A stretch of 64,000 nucleotides of DNA, from contig CM077115.1 in the NCBI GenBank assembly GCA_039619475.1, positions 149,922,274 through 149,986,273 of the forward strand, given 5' to 3'. The notes under the pieces were generated by a model. It saw only the letters and a program-made list of their open reading frames with translations, had not been told where the DNA came from and ran no database searches. Below are positions 13,684-24,259 of this stretch, piece by piece (position 1 is the stretch's first letter; every line of letters starts with the position of its first letter). The stretch is from Icerya purchasi (lineage: Eukaryota > Arthropoda > Insecta > Hemiptera > Monophlebidae). Position numbers and translations under genes: made by a program.

Positions 13684-14030
13684 TCAACTCGACCACCAGT
13701 AATTGGCAATCATATAGAGAAGAAAGGTGTTCGCCTTGATTGACGATTGGTTCTGGCTCTGATAAGAACTCGATCGCACATCATGGTCGTCGCAGTCGCG
13801 TGCTTCATCGTCGCTACAATACTCTTCAACAATACAACCAGCGGCTCGGTTTCGAGAACGATGAGGTGTATTGATGCATGATCCTCCATCGGACATAACC
13901 AGATTCTCCGTTCGATATCTCGTTGCTAAACATAATTCGGTCCGGTTTCGAAATTGTGACAGGTCGTGGCTTTTATAAAAACCCGATAACCCTTCACTCT
14001 GATCATCACGATCTTTAAAGTTTTGTTCGA
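13684..14030 (-). CDS. Candidate exon of an unrecognised protein
   Basis: The minus strand is open for about 140 codons from roughly 14120 down to the stop at 13684-13686, which is long for this stop-rich DNA. A strong acceptor (a pyrimidine-rich run, then CATTCACAG) ends at 14031, which would start the exon at 14030 in phase 1 (two bases, then GAA CAA AAC). The predicted peptide of about 115 residues is hydrophilic. It starts near EQNFKDRDDQSEGLSG and has an acidic patch, EEYCSDDEARDCDDHD, in its second half; it ends ANYWWSS before the stop. An internal Met (13896) could be a start instead. I recognise no domain. It may be a terminal exon of a minus-strand gene whose earlier exon could lie at 57.2 kb (phase-compatible). 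The alternative is a chance open frame. Confidence 0.35.
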
Positions 14031-17000
14031 CTGTGAATGGTTTGAGAAGTGTCGGGAGGGCAAAAGCAGAGAATGTAATTTTGCCCTTTAACCGAGAATA
14101 ATTATATTTTTAGCTGGATTTTTCACTGCAGTCGTACAACGATAAAATGTAAAGAGCGATAATAAATAGTCGAGCCACGAACTAAAGGCATTAACTCTGC
14201 ACAAAATAGGTGAATTCTTTGGAATTTTTTTACACATGTTAATTTTCTCGGGCACAACGGTGTGGAAGCAATCGTAAAAATAAACCATTTCTTACAGCCA
14301 ATGTGACACTATCGTAATTGCAAAAAGAAAAATAATAATATATTTGTAGCTTTTCACATTAATGTAATAAGACATAACCGGAATAAAATAATGCAAAATT
14401 GTAACAATGCCCAGAAAAAATAAGGTATAATAATACCCTGTAATGACAACTCGACCAAATTTAATTAGTAACCCTCCTAAGAGTCTTCGGAGCAGCCTAC
14501 TGAATTAGCGCAATTTACGAGTACATAAATTGAAATTATCTCTACAACGTTTCTATGGGTTCCGTGAATTAACGTTATATAGGTTCATTTTCATCTTTCA
14601 GATTATGAATACTTATCTCGTTTGCAATTTGTAAGCGATGGTGATTTAATTAAACGTCCTATTTGCATTCAAACGTAATCATTTTATGTGTCTGTAATAT
14701 GTCTGAAAGAAATATGCATAAAGTTTTATGCGTTCAATAAAAGATATATTTAATGCTTGAATACAAAGATAGAGTTATGAAGTTAACTGTGATGTATATT
14801 ATAAATGAAAATCTGTACTACTAATGTAAAAGAAGAAAAAAAAAAAAATACGAACAATTTTAATTACTTAAAATTATTAAAATCATTTTTATTAACAGCC
14901 AGTCTCTTTTAACGTTAATTTACTCTTTATATTAGAGATACGGCAAATTTTTTTTTTAATTATAATTTGTTTCTGATGCACTGTTATTACGAATATTAAT
15001 TTTAACTTTTCATCCGATTTTATTTTTACATTAGCGCTGTAGCAAACTGTATGTATTCCTTTTACTGAGTCACGTGTTGAACTTTTCTTTTTAATTTGAG
15101 TTGATCCTTGTATGTTTTGTTATTATTAAAAAAAAAAAAAACAAAAAAAAAAAACTATTCTTTTTAAATGTTAATCAACGTTTTTTACAAAACTACTTGT
15201 CATTATACAGAATCGTATTACTTTTAAAATTTATATTACGAAGTATTATGAGAATAAAATGTTTTTGAACGAAATAAGATTAAATATGTATCTCTTGAAC
15301 CGAACGCACATTTCAATAACAGAAATACAATGAACTAAAGAAATAATACATTCTGTTGCACGAATTTTTTAGAATTTTGTTTTTTTAGACGAATAAATTT
15401 TGAAAGCGGTTAAACAGATCAAATAATGGAACCACCGTAGCTAAGTTGAGTGTAATCTTCTTACGGTTATGTTAATGTTCATAGTTGACGAATACAAAAA
15501 ACGAAAAAAACAAAGTATAATTTTATAAACGTAAATTTGTTTTCATTTGTATTAAACATAATTTACGATACTTCGTAGGTCTAAAACTCGGAATCGGAAA
15601 ATGAACAATAAAAAATAAGAGGTACCATTAAGTAATGAATACTTGTATCATAGTAATACATGCAAGTGTACCCCCCACCCCCTTCTTTTAATGTTCTTTC
15701 TTAAGCTGCTCTTATAACACACACACACACACATGTATATATATATGTAAACTATTAAAACGTTAAATTTCCAATTGTTTTAATTATTATCCTCAGTAAG
15801 GTTCAATTGTATTTATTTGTCTTCAAGGAGGTGACCATGGTCTTTAAAACCGTGGATGTGAATTTTGTTTTTCTTCTATAAATTATTACTCTAATCAGTG
15901 TTATTATCACTATTACGATTGCCTGTTGCGAATTATATTAATTCGGTCTACAAAAATGTTTTTAAGTCAGTTGACCGATAAAAAAATGCTCCGAATAGTA
16001 AAATTAATATACGGATATTAAAGTTGAATAAACATAAACAATACATATCATTGCAGCTGCTGAGATGCTCTGCTGATAGTTGTATGGCCAAATGATATGT
16101 AGCAAACAACAAGGGGTGATCCGAATCTGGATTTTTTTTTTCTATAATGGAAAGAATGAAATTTGTAAAACGAAAAAATCGAGAAATTATGGCGAATCGA
16201 TTTAATTTATCGATATCGTGCAATAAAATACGTTTTCACGTAACTTTGTGTTCGTGTTCGTTTAATTAGTATCGTGACAGCAAAATAAGATTACATGGTG
16301 CTTTTGGCGATTGCAAGGCGTCTGTTTTCGTGATTCGAAGAAATCGATTCTGATTTACTCTGCAGAGCAACGAACTATTTTATAGTCGTCTCACCTTATG
16401 CCATTTTTCATTCATTTTTTCTTCCAACCTATTGCTACTCAGATCGATATCTATTTCCTGGCCTGGTCTACGATCGCACGCATCCTCCCTTCAGCTTTAA
16501 CGCAAGGTGAGAGTCGATTAACTCCTAGACAAAAACTAGTTTTCGTGCACACATGGATTCAGACACTCCCATCACGCCGTAATTTTTATTAAATCTATAC
16601 TTTAATTTTTACTTTTTTCGTATATATGTATATATATATTTATATATATAAAATACAATGTAGAGTTTTTGTAATTCTTCTTTATTAGATAAAAAATACA
16701 TTTTTTCTATTTATTTCTGCGGAATTCAAATTACGTATTACAATTAATGCATTTGTGGTAGTACTGTTTAATGTCAATTGTCAGTAATTCTCCTAGCACA
16801 TAACAACATAATGTAAACATTAGTGTCAGAAATTCGGGAAAAATTTAATTATTTTACTTCTCTTCCTCATACTACCGCCCTTTCTTTGTACAGGTTATTT
16901 AATTGCCGCAGCAGATTATACAAGTCGCATTAAAACAACATTGTACCGGGGAATAGCGATAATAATAACAAAACACTTCTCCCCAAAATCTTCAATAGTC

Positions 17001-17929
17001 GACCTCGAAATAAGAAAAATAAAAACAATTATACAGTAATTGAAGTTACTGTATATGAAAACCGCAAAAATGTCACTGGGGAGCATTTTTATTTGTAACA
17101 CCACACAGTCGCTCGTACTAAATTAACTAACTACTTCAAGCTGAATTTCCTTTTGATAATCATGTCATTTAGAGTCTTGTTCGTTTCCTGCGCTCTCTAC
17201 CTTAATCCCAAATTGTTAGCCAGATTCTTTTACACCGTGACTTTCCAGTTTGTCCTTTGATCCAGAGTTCAACAGCACTCCTCAAGTACTATGCCATTGT
17301 CTAACTAATAACAATTTCCTTTAAGAACGATAACCATCCATATATATATATAATTCGCGGGTTCTAATAGCCTCAGCGATTAACTTCGAATATCATGTAT
17401 ACTAATACAAAAAAAATAATAATAATAATGACAACAACGATGATGACGATGATGATGAAGATAATAATAATATTATATGATACATCTAATGTTTGACAAG
17501 GGTCATATGATATGAAGTATTTTTGATAATTTCATTCGGCTAAGTGACGTTTAAGATAATTTAGGGGACCGACGAAGCGGGGTTTTCGATAACTGGTAAT
17601 TTATGATTGAAATACACCAGTGAAATTGCTGTACAGTAAAGGCACATTTTTTTTTTTCCCGATCAAAACCTCCTGTATATGACCAATTTTTTGACAAAAA
17701 ACTTTTTCAATTTCATCTTTCAAAAGATAATATTAATGAAATATGCCAATTCTCTGATATGGCGGATGAAAAATTCAACAAATTTTCACTAGTGATTAAA
17801 AACTGTGTTCAATTATTTAAACGAAATCAAAAAAAGATTACCCTGGGTAACTAATGGAATTTTGATTTTATCGCGTAAAAGGAATATAATTTATACACTT
17901 AAACGTGTACATTTTTATATAAGACACAT
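14031..17929. other. AT-rich noncoding with microsatellites
   Basis: It includes (AC)n at 15717-15733 followed by (TA)n, a TA-rich tract at 16620-16651, (AT)n at about 17340-17352, and an (ATA)/(GATGAC)-type tract at 17408-17476. The open frame at 15948-16223 (minus) is unrecognised. No gene is seen. Confidence 0.5.
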
Positions 17930-19340
17930 CTTTAATAATCTGTTATAAAGAGATATCCAAAACAACAAGTAGATTAACTAAAATAGCGCGAAAGCACAAT
18001 ACTAGAACAATTTACTTTATAAATGTGGTGATAACTAAAAAAAAAAAAAAAAAAATTGGACAGTTATAAGGTCTGTTGTCGGTAACAAAAATCATCCAAT
18101 TAGAGAAATTCAATTACAAGGCCAAATTATTTCAGTTAAAAAGAATGAAGAACAAGTTGTCCTTAGACTCGGTAAATAATTTAATATCTAATTTACCAGA
18201 TATGTTATGGAGAACTTAAAATATACAGAAAGTAATACATTCGGTTTTATAGATTTTACTTTAGATGATGTAAGAAGTGCTATCCTCTCGTTGCCTCTAA
18301 TAAAGCATCTTTTATGACTTTGATGAAATTTCCATCATATTAATAAAGGAAAATTTAACTTTTTTGCTAAGAGCGTTGATTCGATTTGATTTGAATATGT
18401 CTGTTCCAGTTAGGAAAATTTCCGGATATAGTTTTAAAATTAGGAATAATGATTCTCCGGTCTATAAAAATGGAGATTGATTATACAGACATGTTTTAAC
18501 TGTATAGACAAATCTGTATTTTATCGACAATTTGTAAAATTTTTGAAAATTGTATCAAATGTAGAAGGTTACATTTTCTTTCCCATACTGATTTGTTCAG
18601 TTCTAATCAGTGCGGTTTTTTACCCGGAAAAGGTACGGAGAATGCTTTGTTCCATCATAATACTTACATCGCTGAAAACCTAGAAATTAGTCATTCAGTA
18701 GTTACCGGGTATTTGGACTTTCGTAAGGCTTTCGATTTAGTTGACCATCGAATTTCATTACGAAAATTGTGTACACGTGGCTTTCGTGGCAAGATATATA
18801 ATTGGTTTGAATCTTATTTATTTAATAGAAAATATGCCACTAAATTAAATAGTATTCATAGTGAATTTATTTTAATCTAAATTACGGTAACCCAGTATAT
18901 TAGGTCCTATACTATTTTTAATATATATTAATAGCCTACGTAACATTACCGTGTATGGAAGAATATATTGTTATGCAGATGATGTATAAGTCGTTAATGC
19001 ACGAAATATAATCAAATATGGAGCGCATGAGATATGTTGAAATCTACAGAAAGTACAGTTATGGATCGAAGAAAATAAATTAATTCTAAATTTGAATAAA
19101 ACTAATTATATGATATACAGATGTCTAATCTGAAAATTAAGTCGGAAAATAATGCGACGTTAAAAAGAACACATGTAATCAAATATCTTGGGAGCTTCAA
19201 TTAAAAACTGCAAACTTGCGAGGAATAAACATCCGGTGGTATATTTAACATTATCTTGTTTATTATTTAAATCAAATATTTATTACAGGATATACACAAC
19301 AATATACAGATTTATATTACGTTACGGATTAATACATTGC
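17930..19340 (+). pseudogene. Non-LTR retrotransposon reverse transcriptase, decayed
   Basis: This is the RT domain of a CR1/jockey-like LINE. The upstream part (about 17950-18330) reads like the linker before RT (SRLTKIARKHN, then VVGNK, then DVRSAILSLPL). RT boxes follow in order: NQCGFLPGKGTENAL at 18605, LDFRKAFDLVDH at 18713, GKIYNWFESYL near 18790, GPILFLIYIN at 18903, the catalytic YADD at 18972-18983, and ENKLILNLNKTNY near 19062. GPILF and YADD lie in a different frame from LDFRKAFD, so there is at least one frameshift, and several stops interrupt the upstream part. No endonuclease domain is recognisable. Family members are about 900-1000 residues, so this is a fragment, incapable of activity. 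Confidence 0.85.
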
Positions 19341-20499
19341 TGTTAATTTAGGTTTTTGGTAGAATTAGTCGCATAAACAGAGATTATTATTAAGTTGTGA
19401 CCAGTGCACAATCTATATGATGTTTTCTTAAATATTTTCATCTCTGTTGCTTATTAACGAGAATTATTCTATAAGAAGGGGTTTATGATACGGACTGGAA
19501 AAAGGATCGAATAAATTTCGAATTAAATTAGATTTATAATAAACTACAATCTGGCCAACATCTAAGCAAAGTTCAGGACGCGAACGTAACTGCACGTCTA
19601 AATGTATAGTATCATAAGTTATTATCATCAATCCAACTGTTATCATTACAATAAATATAATATCCGGTATTTTTAATTTCTTTTCTAGCACAGAGAAACA
19701 CGCTGATTATTCATTCGTTTTTTCTATTGCAAACGTTTTTTTTTTGTTTTTGTTTTTTTTTTACTTATTTTATACATTTGTTTTTTACAATATAAGCTAC
19801 AGGCTGTAAAGGAAAATGAATTATCTACGAGAAAATTCACCATCACTTACGTTGAATTACTTTTAATCATTTTCCGTTTTTCCATCGGATAGTTTTGAAG
19901 TTACCGGTATCTTTTCCTTGGCAGTTCTCTTTATTACGTCGTTGTCTTTTATGCAAGCGCTTACCCATGCGGAAAAGAAAATAAAAGTATTATGATATTA
20001 AAAAAAAAAAAATAAAATAAAAATTATTCCTCAAAAGCGGATATTCAATATCTTGCTTTTGGAACCGATCTCGATTAGCGTTAACAAGAAAGAAGAAAAA
20101 AAAATAGTGACGTCTTCGACTGGCGAAAAATATTTTATTAACTCCTTGAAGAACTACTATAGCGAGAAGATATTAAAGGTTTCACTATACAAATAAGGAC
20201 ACCTTAAAAAATTTATCGATAATTGTATGGTATATATTTAATATTTTCTTAGCGTTGCATACTCCCTTTTCACATAATTGATATACAGGTAACAGTGATA
20301 TCGATAAATGATAATAGCCACTAAACATTAAACAGGTGGCAAAAAAAAATAATAATTATATATATGACGAAATTAATTAATGCTGTGTTCAAAGGGCCCC
20401 ATTGAACTTATCCTCTGTCGATTAAAGTTATTTCACAATAATGATTTTAATATGTAGAAGGGCAATTAGTTCTCGTGAATTAATAAAATCTAACCAACT
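19341..20499. other. Noncoding, no gene seen
   Basis: AT-rich sequence with T-rich runs at about 19738-19762 and A-rich runs near 20000-20030. The minus-strand open frame at 19464-19691 matches nothing I know. Confidence 0.5.
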
Positions 20500-20585
20500 G
20501 CAGTAGCCTAGTTGGTTAGACGAAGTGAGGCGATTCGTTCGGATGGAATCTAGTTCGAACCGCTGCTTGCTCCGGTTGATATTCA
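20500..20585 (+). repeat. tRNA-headed repeat (SINE-like), copy 2
   Basis: A-box-like GTAGCCTAGTTGGTTAGAC (about 20503-20521) is followed by B-box-like AGTTCGAACCG (20552-20562) and CTGC. It aligns with the minus-strand copy at 2300-2370. The downstream boundary is not clear; an A-rich stretch (GAAAAAATATAA) at about 20604-20615 may be the tail. The arms do not form a proper cloverleaf, so a functional tRNA is unlikely. Confidence 0.45.
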
Positions 20586-21710
20586 TAGTAGTTGACGAGC
20601 CCAGAAAAAATATAATTACGCAAAAGAGAGAATGAATGCCAGTTGTTTATTGCACTGATAAGCCCGAAAATCTCTCGGCGTGTTATCAGTAATTGGAAAA
20701 AAAAAAAAAAAGGAAAAAATACTAAAAAGTTGAATCGATAAATTTTAGAAATCTACATATAGTTATTTCAATGGTTTCCAACGTATGTGATAGCATTTTA
20801 AAGAAATTATTTTCATATTTTTAGTATTAATTCTAACAGTGCTTCTGCTCGTGGATTATTTATTAAAACTTTTTATGCGCATTTTCTTGAAATTCAAAAA
20901 TTAACAGTTATCTAATATTTCCTGCTACAATTTTTGAATCGTCCGCATTTAAAACACTAATTTGTTCATTTGCTGAACGTATTCTATGAAAAAGTAAACG
21001 ACAAAAATCGTCGAAATAATCACGAAAAAAAAAAAATCCAATAGTCACCAACATACCGGGGAGTAACCAACGATGATGCAAAAGTCGGCATATAAACCCT
21101 CTATTCTTATACTTAAATGCTGCAGGTAAAGTGATCCTTGTTAAACAACAAAGCAAAAATTTCGGATTTTCTTGAACTTCGAATGTAATTTTAACTATTC
21201 CGAAACAGACAGGTAAAATGAACTTGCTATAAAAACGAAACAAACAATTTTAGGTTCACACACATGCCTTAAAATTTCGAAATAACGTAACCAAAGGGGG
21301 AAAAACCATCGTCCGAAAAATTAGGCGGTACAGAAAAGTTAAAAACATGGGATAATTTGCGGTATGGGGTGCAGCAACGGCGAATTACTAAGAGCGAAAT
21401 GTGGACACTATCGTAGTCCATAAAACAGGCGCCTAGAACAGGATTTTCGACCGATATTAAATTATTCTAAACGAGACCGAAGAGCTGAATAAGCGCACAG
21501 AATGAAAAGGTATTATTACGTTTCCATGCGCTGCAGGGTGACAAATAGATTGTTTAGCCGTCAGTCTGTAGGCTTATGAGTTAGACTAACGCGATGGGTT
21601 TCAACAATAGCAAAAAAATAGAATTAGAAATTAATTTAAAATCATGTCGACTAATTAAACGTCAGGCCCGAAAAACAAAAGCAAAATAAATAAATATATA
21701 TTTATATAAA
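20586..21710. other. Noncoding, no gene seen
   Basis: It includes poly-A at 20698-20711. The minus-strand open frame at 20908-21243 (111 codons) has no recognisable domain and is probably fortuitous. Confidence 0.5.
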
Positions 21711-22237
21711 TACAGGGTGGTGGTGTTCTGAAACTAATTCAGGAAATTTGTTTTACGCTATAAAGTTTGTCTAAATGAACAAAAAAGTACTGAGGGGAAA
21801 ATTATTCGGGCGAACAATTAATTAGTTATAATTTATTTAATTATTTAATTTAAATGAAAAAATATTTCTTTTTTTATAAATCGATATTTTGTAAAATAAA
21901 AAGAAAATAAATATTGAAAAGAAGTAAAATACGTATTAAACGTTATAGTCAACAATGATTTGTCAATGGCCTAGAGCAAGTGCTCAATATGTTGACCATT
22001 TTGCTGTACCACCAACTCAGTTCTTCGCGTAACGTTGTTTACGGCACTGAATTTTCACTTAGTTGATCATAGTACGACTTACATATTTTACTTCTTTTAA
22101 AATTGTATTTTTTTATTACAATGAATTATTAAATTAATTATATGCCCAAATGATTTTTCCCTCAGGATTTTTTTGTTCATTTTGACGAGCTTTATAACGC
22201 AAAATCAATTTCCGGAATTAGTTTCAGAACACCCTAC
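21711..22237 (-). mobile_element. DNA transposon deletion derivative with transposase tail
   Basis: The ends are long terminal inverted repeats. The left end begins TACAGGGTG and runs into GTTCTGAAACTAATTCAGGA; the complement of the right end reads TAGGGTGTTCTGAAACTAAT. Similarity extends about 130 bp or more into each side (AAATGAACAAAAAA, then TGAGGG). Near the middle (about 21960-22070, minus strand) a peptide reads RRTELVVQQNGQHIEHLL, followed by a stop. This resembles the C-terminus of insect Tc1/mariner-like transposases, which end in a basic stretch and an (H)FxHLL-type tail. The element is about 525 bp, so most of the transposase is deleted and it would need a transposase in trans. 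A (TA)n tract adjoins its right end. Confidence 0.65.
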
Positions 22238-22265
22238 ACACACATATATATATATATATATATAT
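22238..22265. repeat. (CA)/(TA) microsatellite
   Basis: A short CA run passes into about ten TA repeats. It separates two inverted-repeat elements. Confidence 0.9.
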
Positions 22266-22571
22266 GGGAGCGTCTAGTGAGAACGGGCCAGCGGGAGTGC
22301 TCATCAATTTTATCAGTCGAGCGTACTGTGTTCAACTCGCTCACGATCGCAGGAAAATAGATTTTTTTTTTTTTTCAAAACATAAATAGATAGATTTTGA
22401 CCTCCTCCTTCCGATGGTGCCATTTATTTTTTATTAAAAAAAAATTTTTATACAGAAAAATTTGTTTGAAGTTTGGACCATTTTCCTAGAATTGCTAAAA
22501 TTTTTTAAAATAAATTTCAAGTTAGCGAGTTAAGCACAGTGCGCTCGACTGAAAAAATTGCCCAGCGCTCC

Positions 22572-22572
<1 letters not shown>
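22266..22572. mobile_element. Palindromic MITE embedded in (TA)n
   Basis: The ends are GGGAGCG and CGCTCCC. The right arm (22521-22572, complement CAATTTTTTCAGTCGAGCGC then ACTGTGCTTAACTCGCT) matches the left arm (CAATTTTATCAGTCGAGCGT then ACTGTGTTCAACTCGCT, about 22308-22343). The left arm carries about 27 extra bases near its tip. Both flanks are (TA)n tracts, as expected for an element targeting TA dinucleotides. There is no coding capacity. A minus-strand open frame running over the right arm and the TA tract (22517-22723) is spurious. Confidence 0.7.

Positions 22573-22610
<38 letters not shown>
22573..22610. repeat. (TA)n microsatellite
   Basis: About fifteen TA repeats adjoin the right end of the palindromic element. 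Confidence 0.9.
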
Positions 22611-23259
22611 TCTAATGTGTACATTATATTAATTATATGTATATGAAATAAAAACAAATCAATAACAAAGAAATAGAAACTAAATGTACGTATGGCAGTG
22701 ATACGGCTGGGAAGGTGGGCCATAGTTCATTGACGTGAAAAAAGAGCGTCAGTATAAAGTGGAAGCAGCGGATTTCGGCAGCGAAGAGAGAAAATTAGGA
22801 ATCGATAAACAAAAAAGGCACAGAAGAAGAATCTAGTTGCGGATCATCAGTAATTGAGGTCGTTAAGGATAAAGTTCGACTTTTATCCTTTGTATTGCAA
22901 GAAGAAAATAGCCGCTGTGAAAAGGCTGTCTCGCTTTTGGCACATTATTGAAGCGACAGTACATCGCTATCATATTTACATCTAGATTGGACTGCACACC
23001 CCTTCAGGCAGATACATATCCAACGGAATTACATACCAATTATATTATTTAGTATTTATATTATATTTTATCGTTTGTTCGTCATTGTATTTACAGGGGA
23101 TTGTTTTTATTACGGTCGACCGATCCATAAGCATAGGTATGGTGTTCGATTAATATAATACTAAACATAAATTCGTAGATATTAATACAAATATTTAATT
23201 AGAGTAATAAAAATAAGAAGAATTATGGGGTCGCGGAAACTTCGGTGGCGCGCTACTAC
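22611..23259. other. Noncoding, no gene seen
   Basis: A hairpin with 9-bp arms (AAGGATAAA and its complement) lies at 22865-22890. No open frame of interest. Confidence 0.45.
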
Positions 23260-23315
23260 CAATGAGGCTCAAATAACTAACAAACACCGTTACATTGGCA
23301 TCCCTGGTGGACATT
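23260..23315 (+). repeat. Dispersed repeat, TTGGCATCCCT family, copy 3
   Basis: AAATAACTAACAAACACCGT, then TACATTGGCATCCCTGGTGG (to 23310), aligns closely with 3726-3767. Only the second half of the longer copy at 3.7 kb is present. Confidence 0.5.
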
Positions 23316-23879
23316 TAAACTAAACGTAAAGTTTCTATAGATACATATAATATATAATACATATATGCACACATGTGTATACATATATGCATACACATGC
23401 GCACTTTCAATACATTTTTGAGAATTGATTTTATAAAAGAAAAGGCTGTTGTCGCCATTGCCCAAGAATAAATCGACAGCGCTGAACCACTTCGCACTCT
23501 TCTCTCAGATTATTTCTAAAAAATAGGATATTGTACTTCTTTGATTTCTTTTTACAATGTAATTTTTAAAATGACACGAAGTTATGTCAAAAATATCGCT
23601 TATGTAAAATTCTGAAATAAAATATCGTTTATAGAAAATGTAAAAATAACATTATTTTTACACTAGCAATTAAATACGGGTTGTTACAGAAGTCCGGATA
23701 GTGAATAAGGTGGAAACATTGCATTAGGGTAGAGAAAATTTTTAACTGCACAGGTAGAATCACTAATTGTCCAGAAACTACACATGGAATTTCGGTTCGG
23801 TTTATGTTCTATGTATAAGAAATCAAAAATACCAATTCATCTCCCATAAACAAAAAAAAAAAACGAATTTTTATGGTTC

Positions 23880-24150
23880 GTGTTTATTACTCTTAAAAGT
23901 CTTATAAATGCGTCCGCGATAAATATTTACGTGAGTCTGCGGATGAAAAATCTTTCAGATGGAACGATAAAAAGAATTGTGAATAAATTTGAACAAACTG
24001 GCAATGTTGATGATAAACATCCGAGCGAACGAGACAAAGAAGAAAGAAATCACATTTGTTCGATACTCGCACCAAACGGAGCTGAAAGTTGGCCTAACAA
24101 GTGCAGGTATCGCATATCGAACAATGCGCGATCGCATACCCTTTTTTTTA
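23880..24150 (+). pseudogene. DUF4817-like transposase N-terminal fragment
   Basis: The plus strand encodes NLSDGTIKRIVNKFEQTGNV, then DD, which matches the helix-turn-helix pattern of DUF4817 (…tIrrlVnKFeeTGSVed…) found in insect Tc1/mariner-like transposase-derived proteins. In another frame the DNA continues with TELKVGLTSAGIAYRTMRDR, the position of the second helix-turn-helix (…SvRrla.qvGiSyrTv.r…). The switch of frame near 24040 shows a frameshift, and no catalytic domain follows. The sequence TGTTACAGAAGTCCGG at about 23683 could be part of an upstream terminus. This is a dead remnant. Confidence 0.6.
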
Positions 24151-24259
24151 TTATGCCTCAGTGTTCCAAGAACAGAAATCCGCGACCATCCTTAGAGAAA
24201 GCACTTTTCTGTCAGTGGTTCTTAAACTTACTGCATTATATATTGTCCGATTGTTGAGA

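Noticed and set aside
20500..20575. Functional tRNA gene
   Set aside because: A and B boxes are present but the acceptor and anticodon stems do not pair.
21711..22237. Endogenous viral element
   Set aside because: The coding remnant fits a DNA transposase tail; no viral replicase, capsid or envelope motif was seen anywhere in the window.
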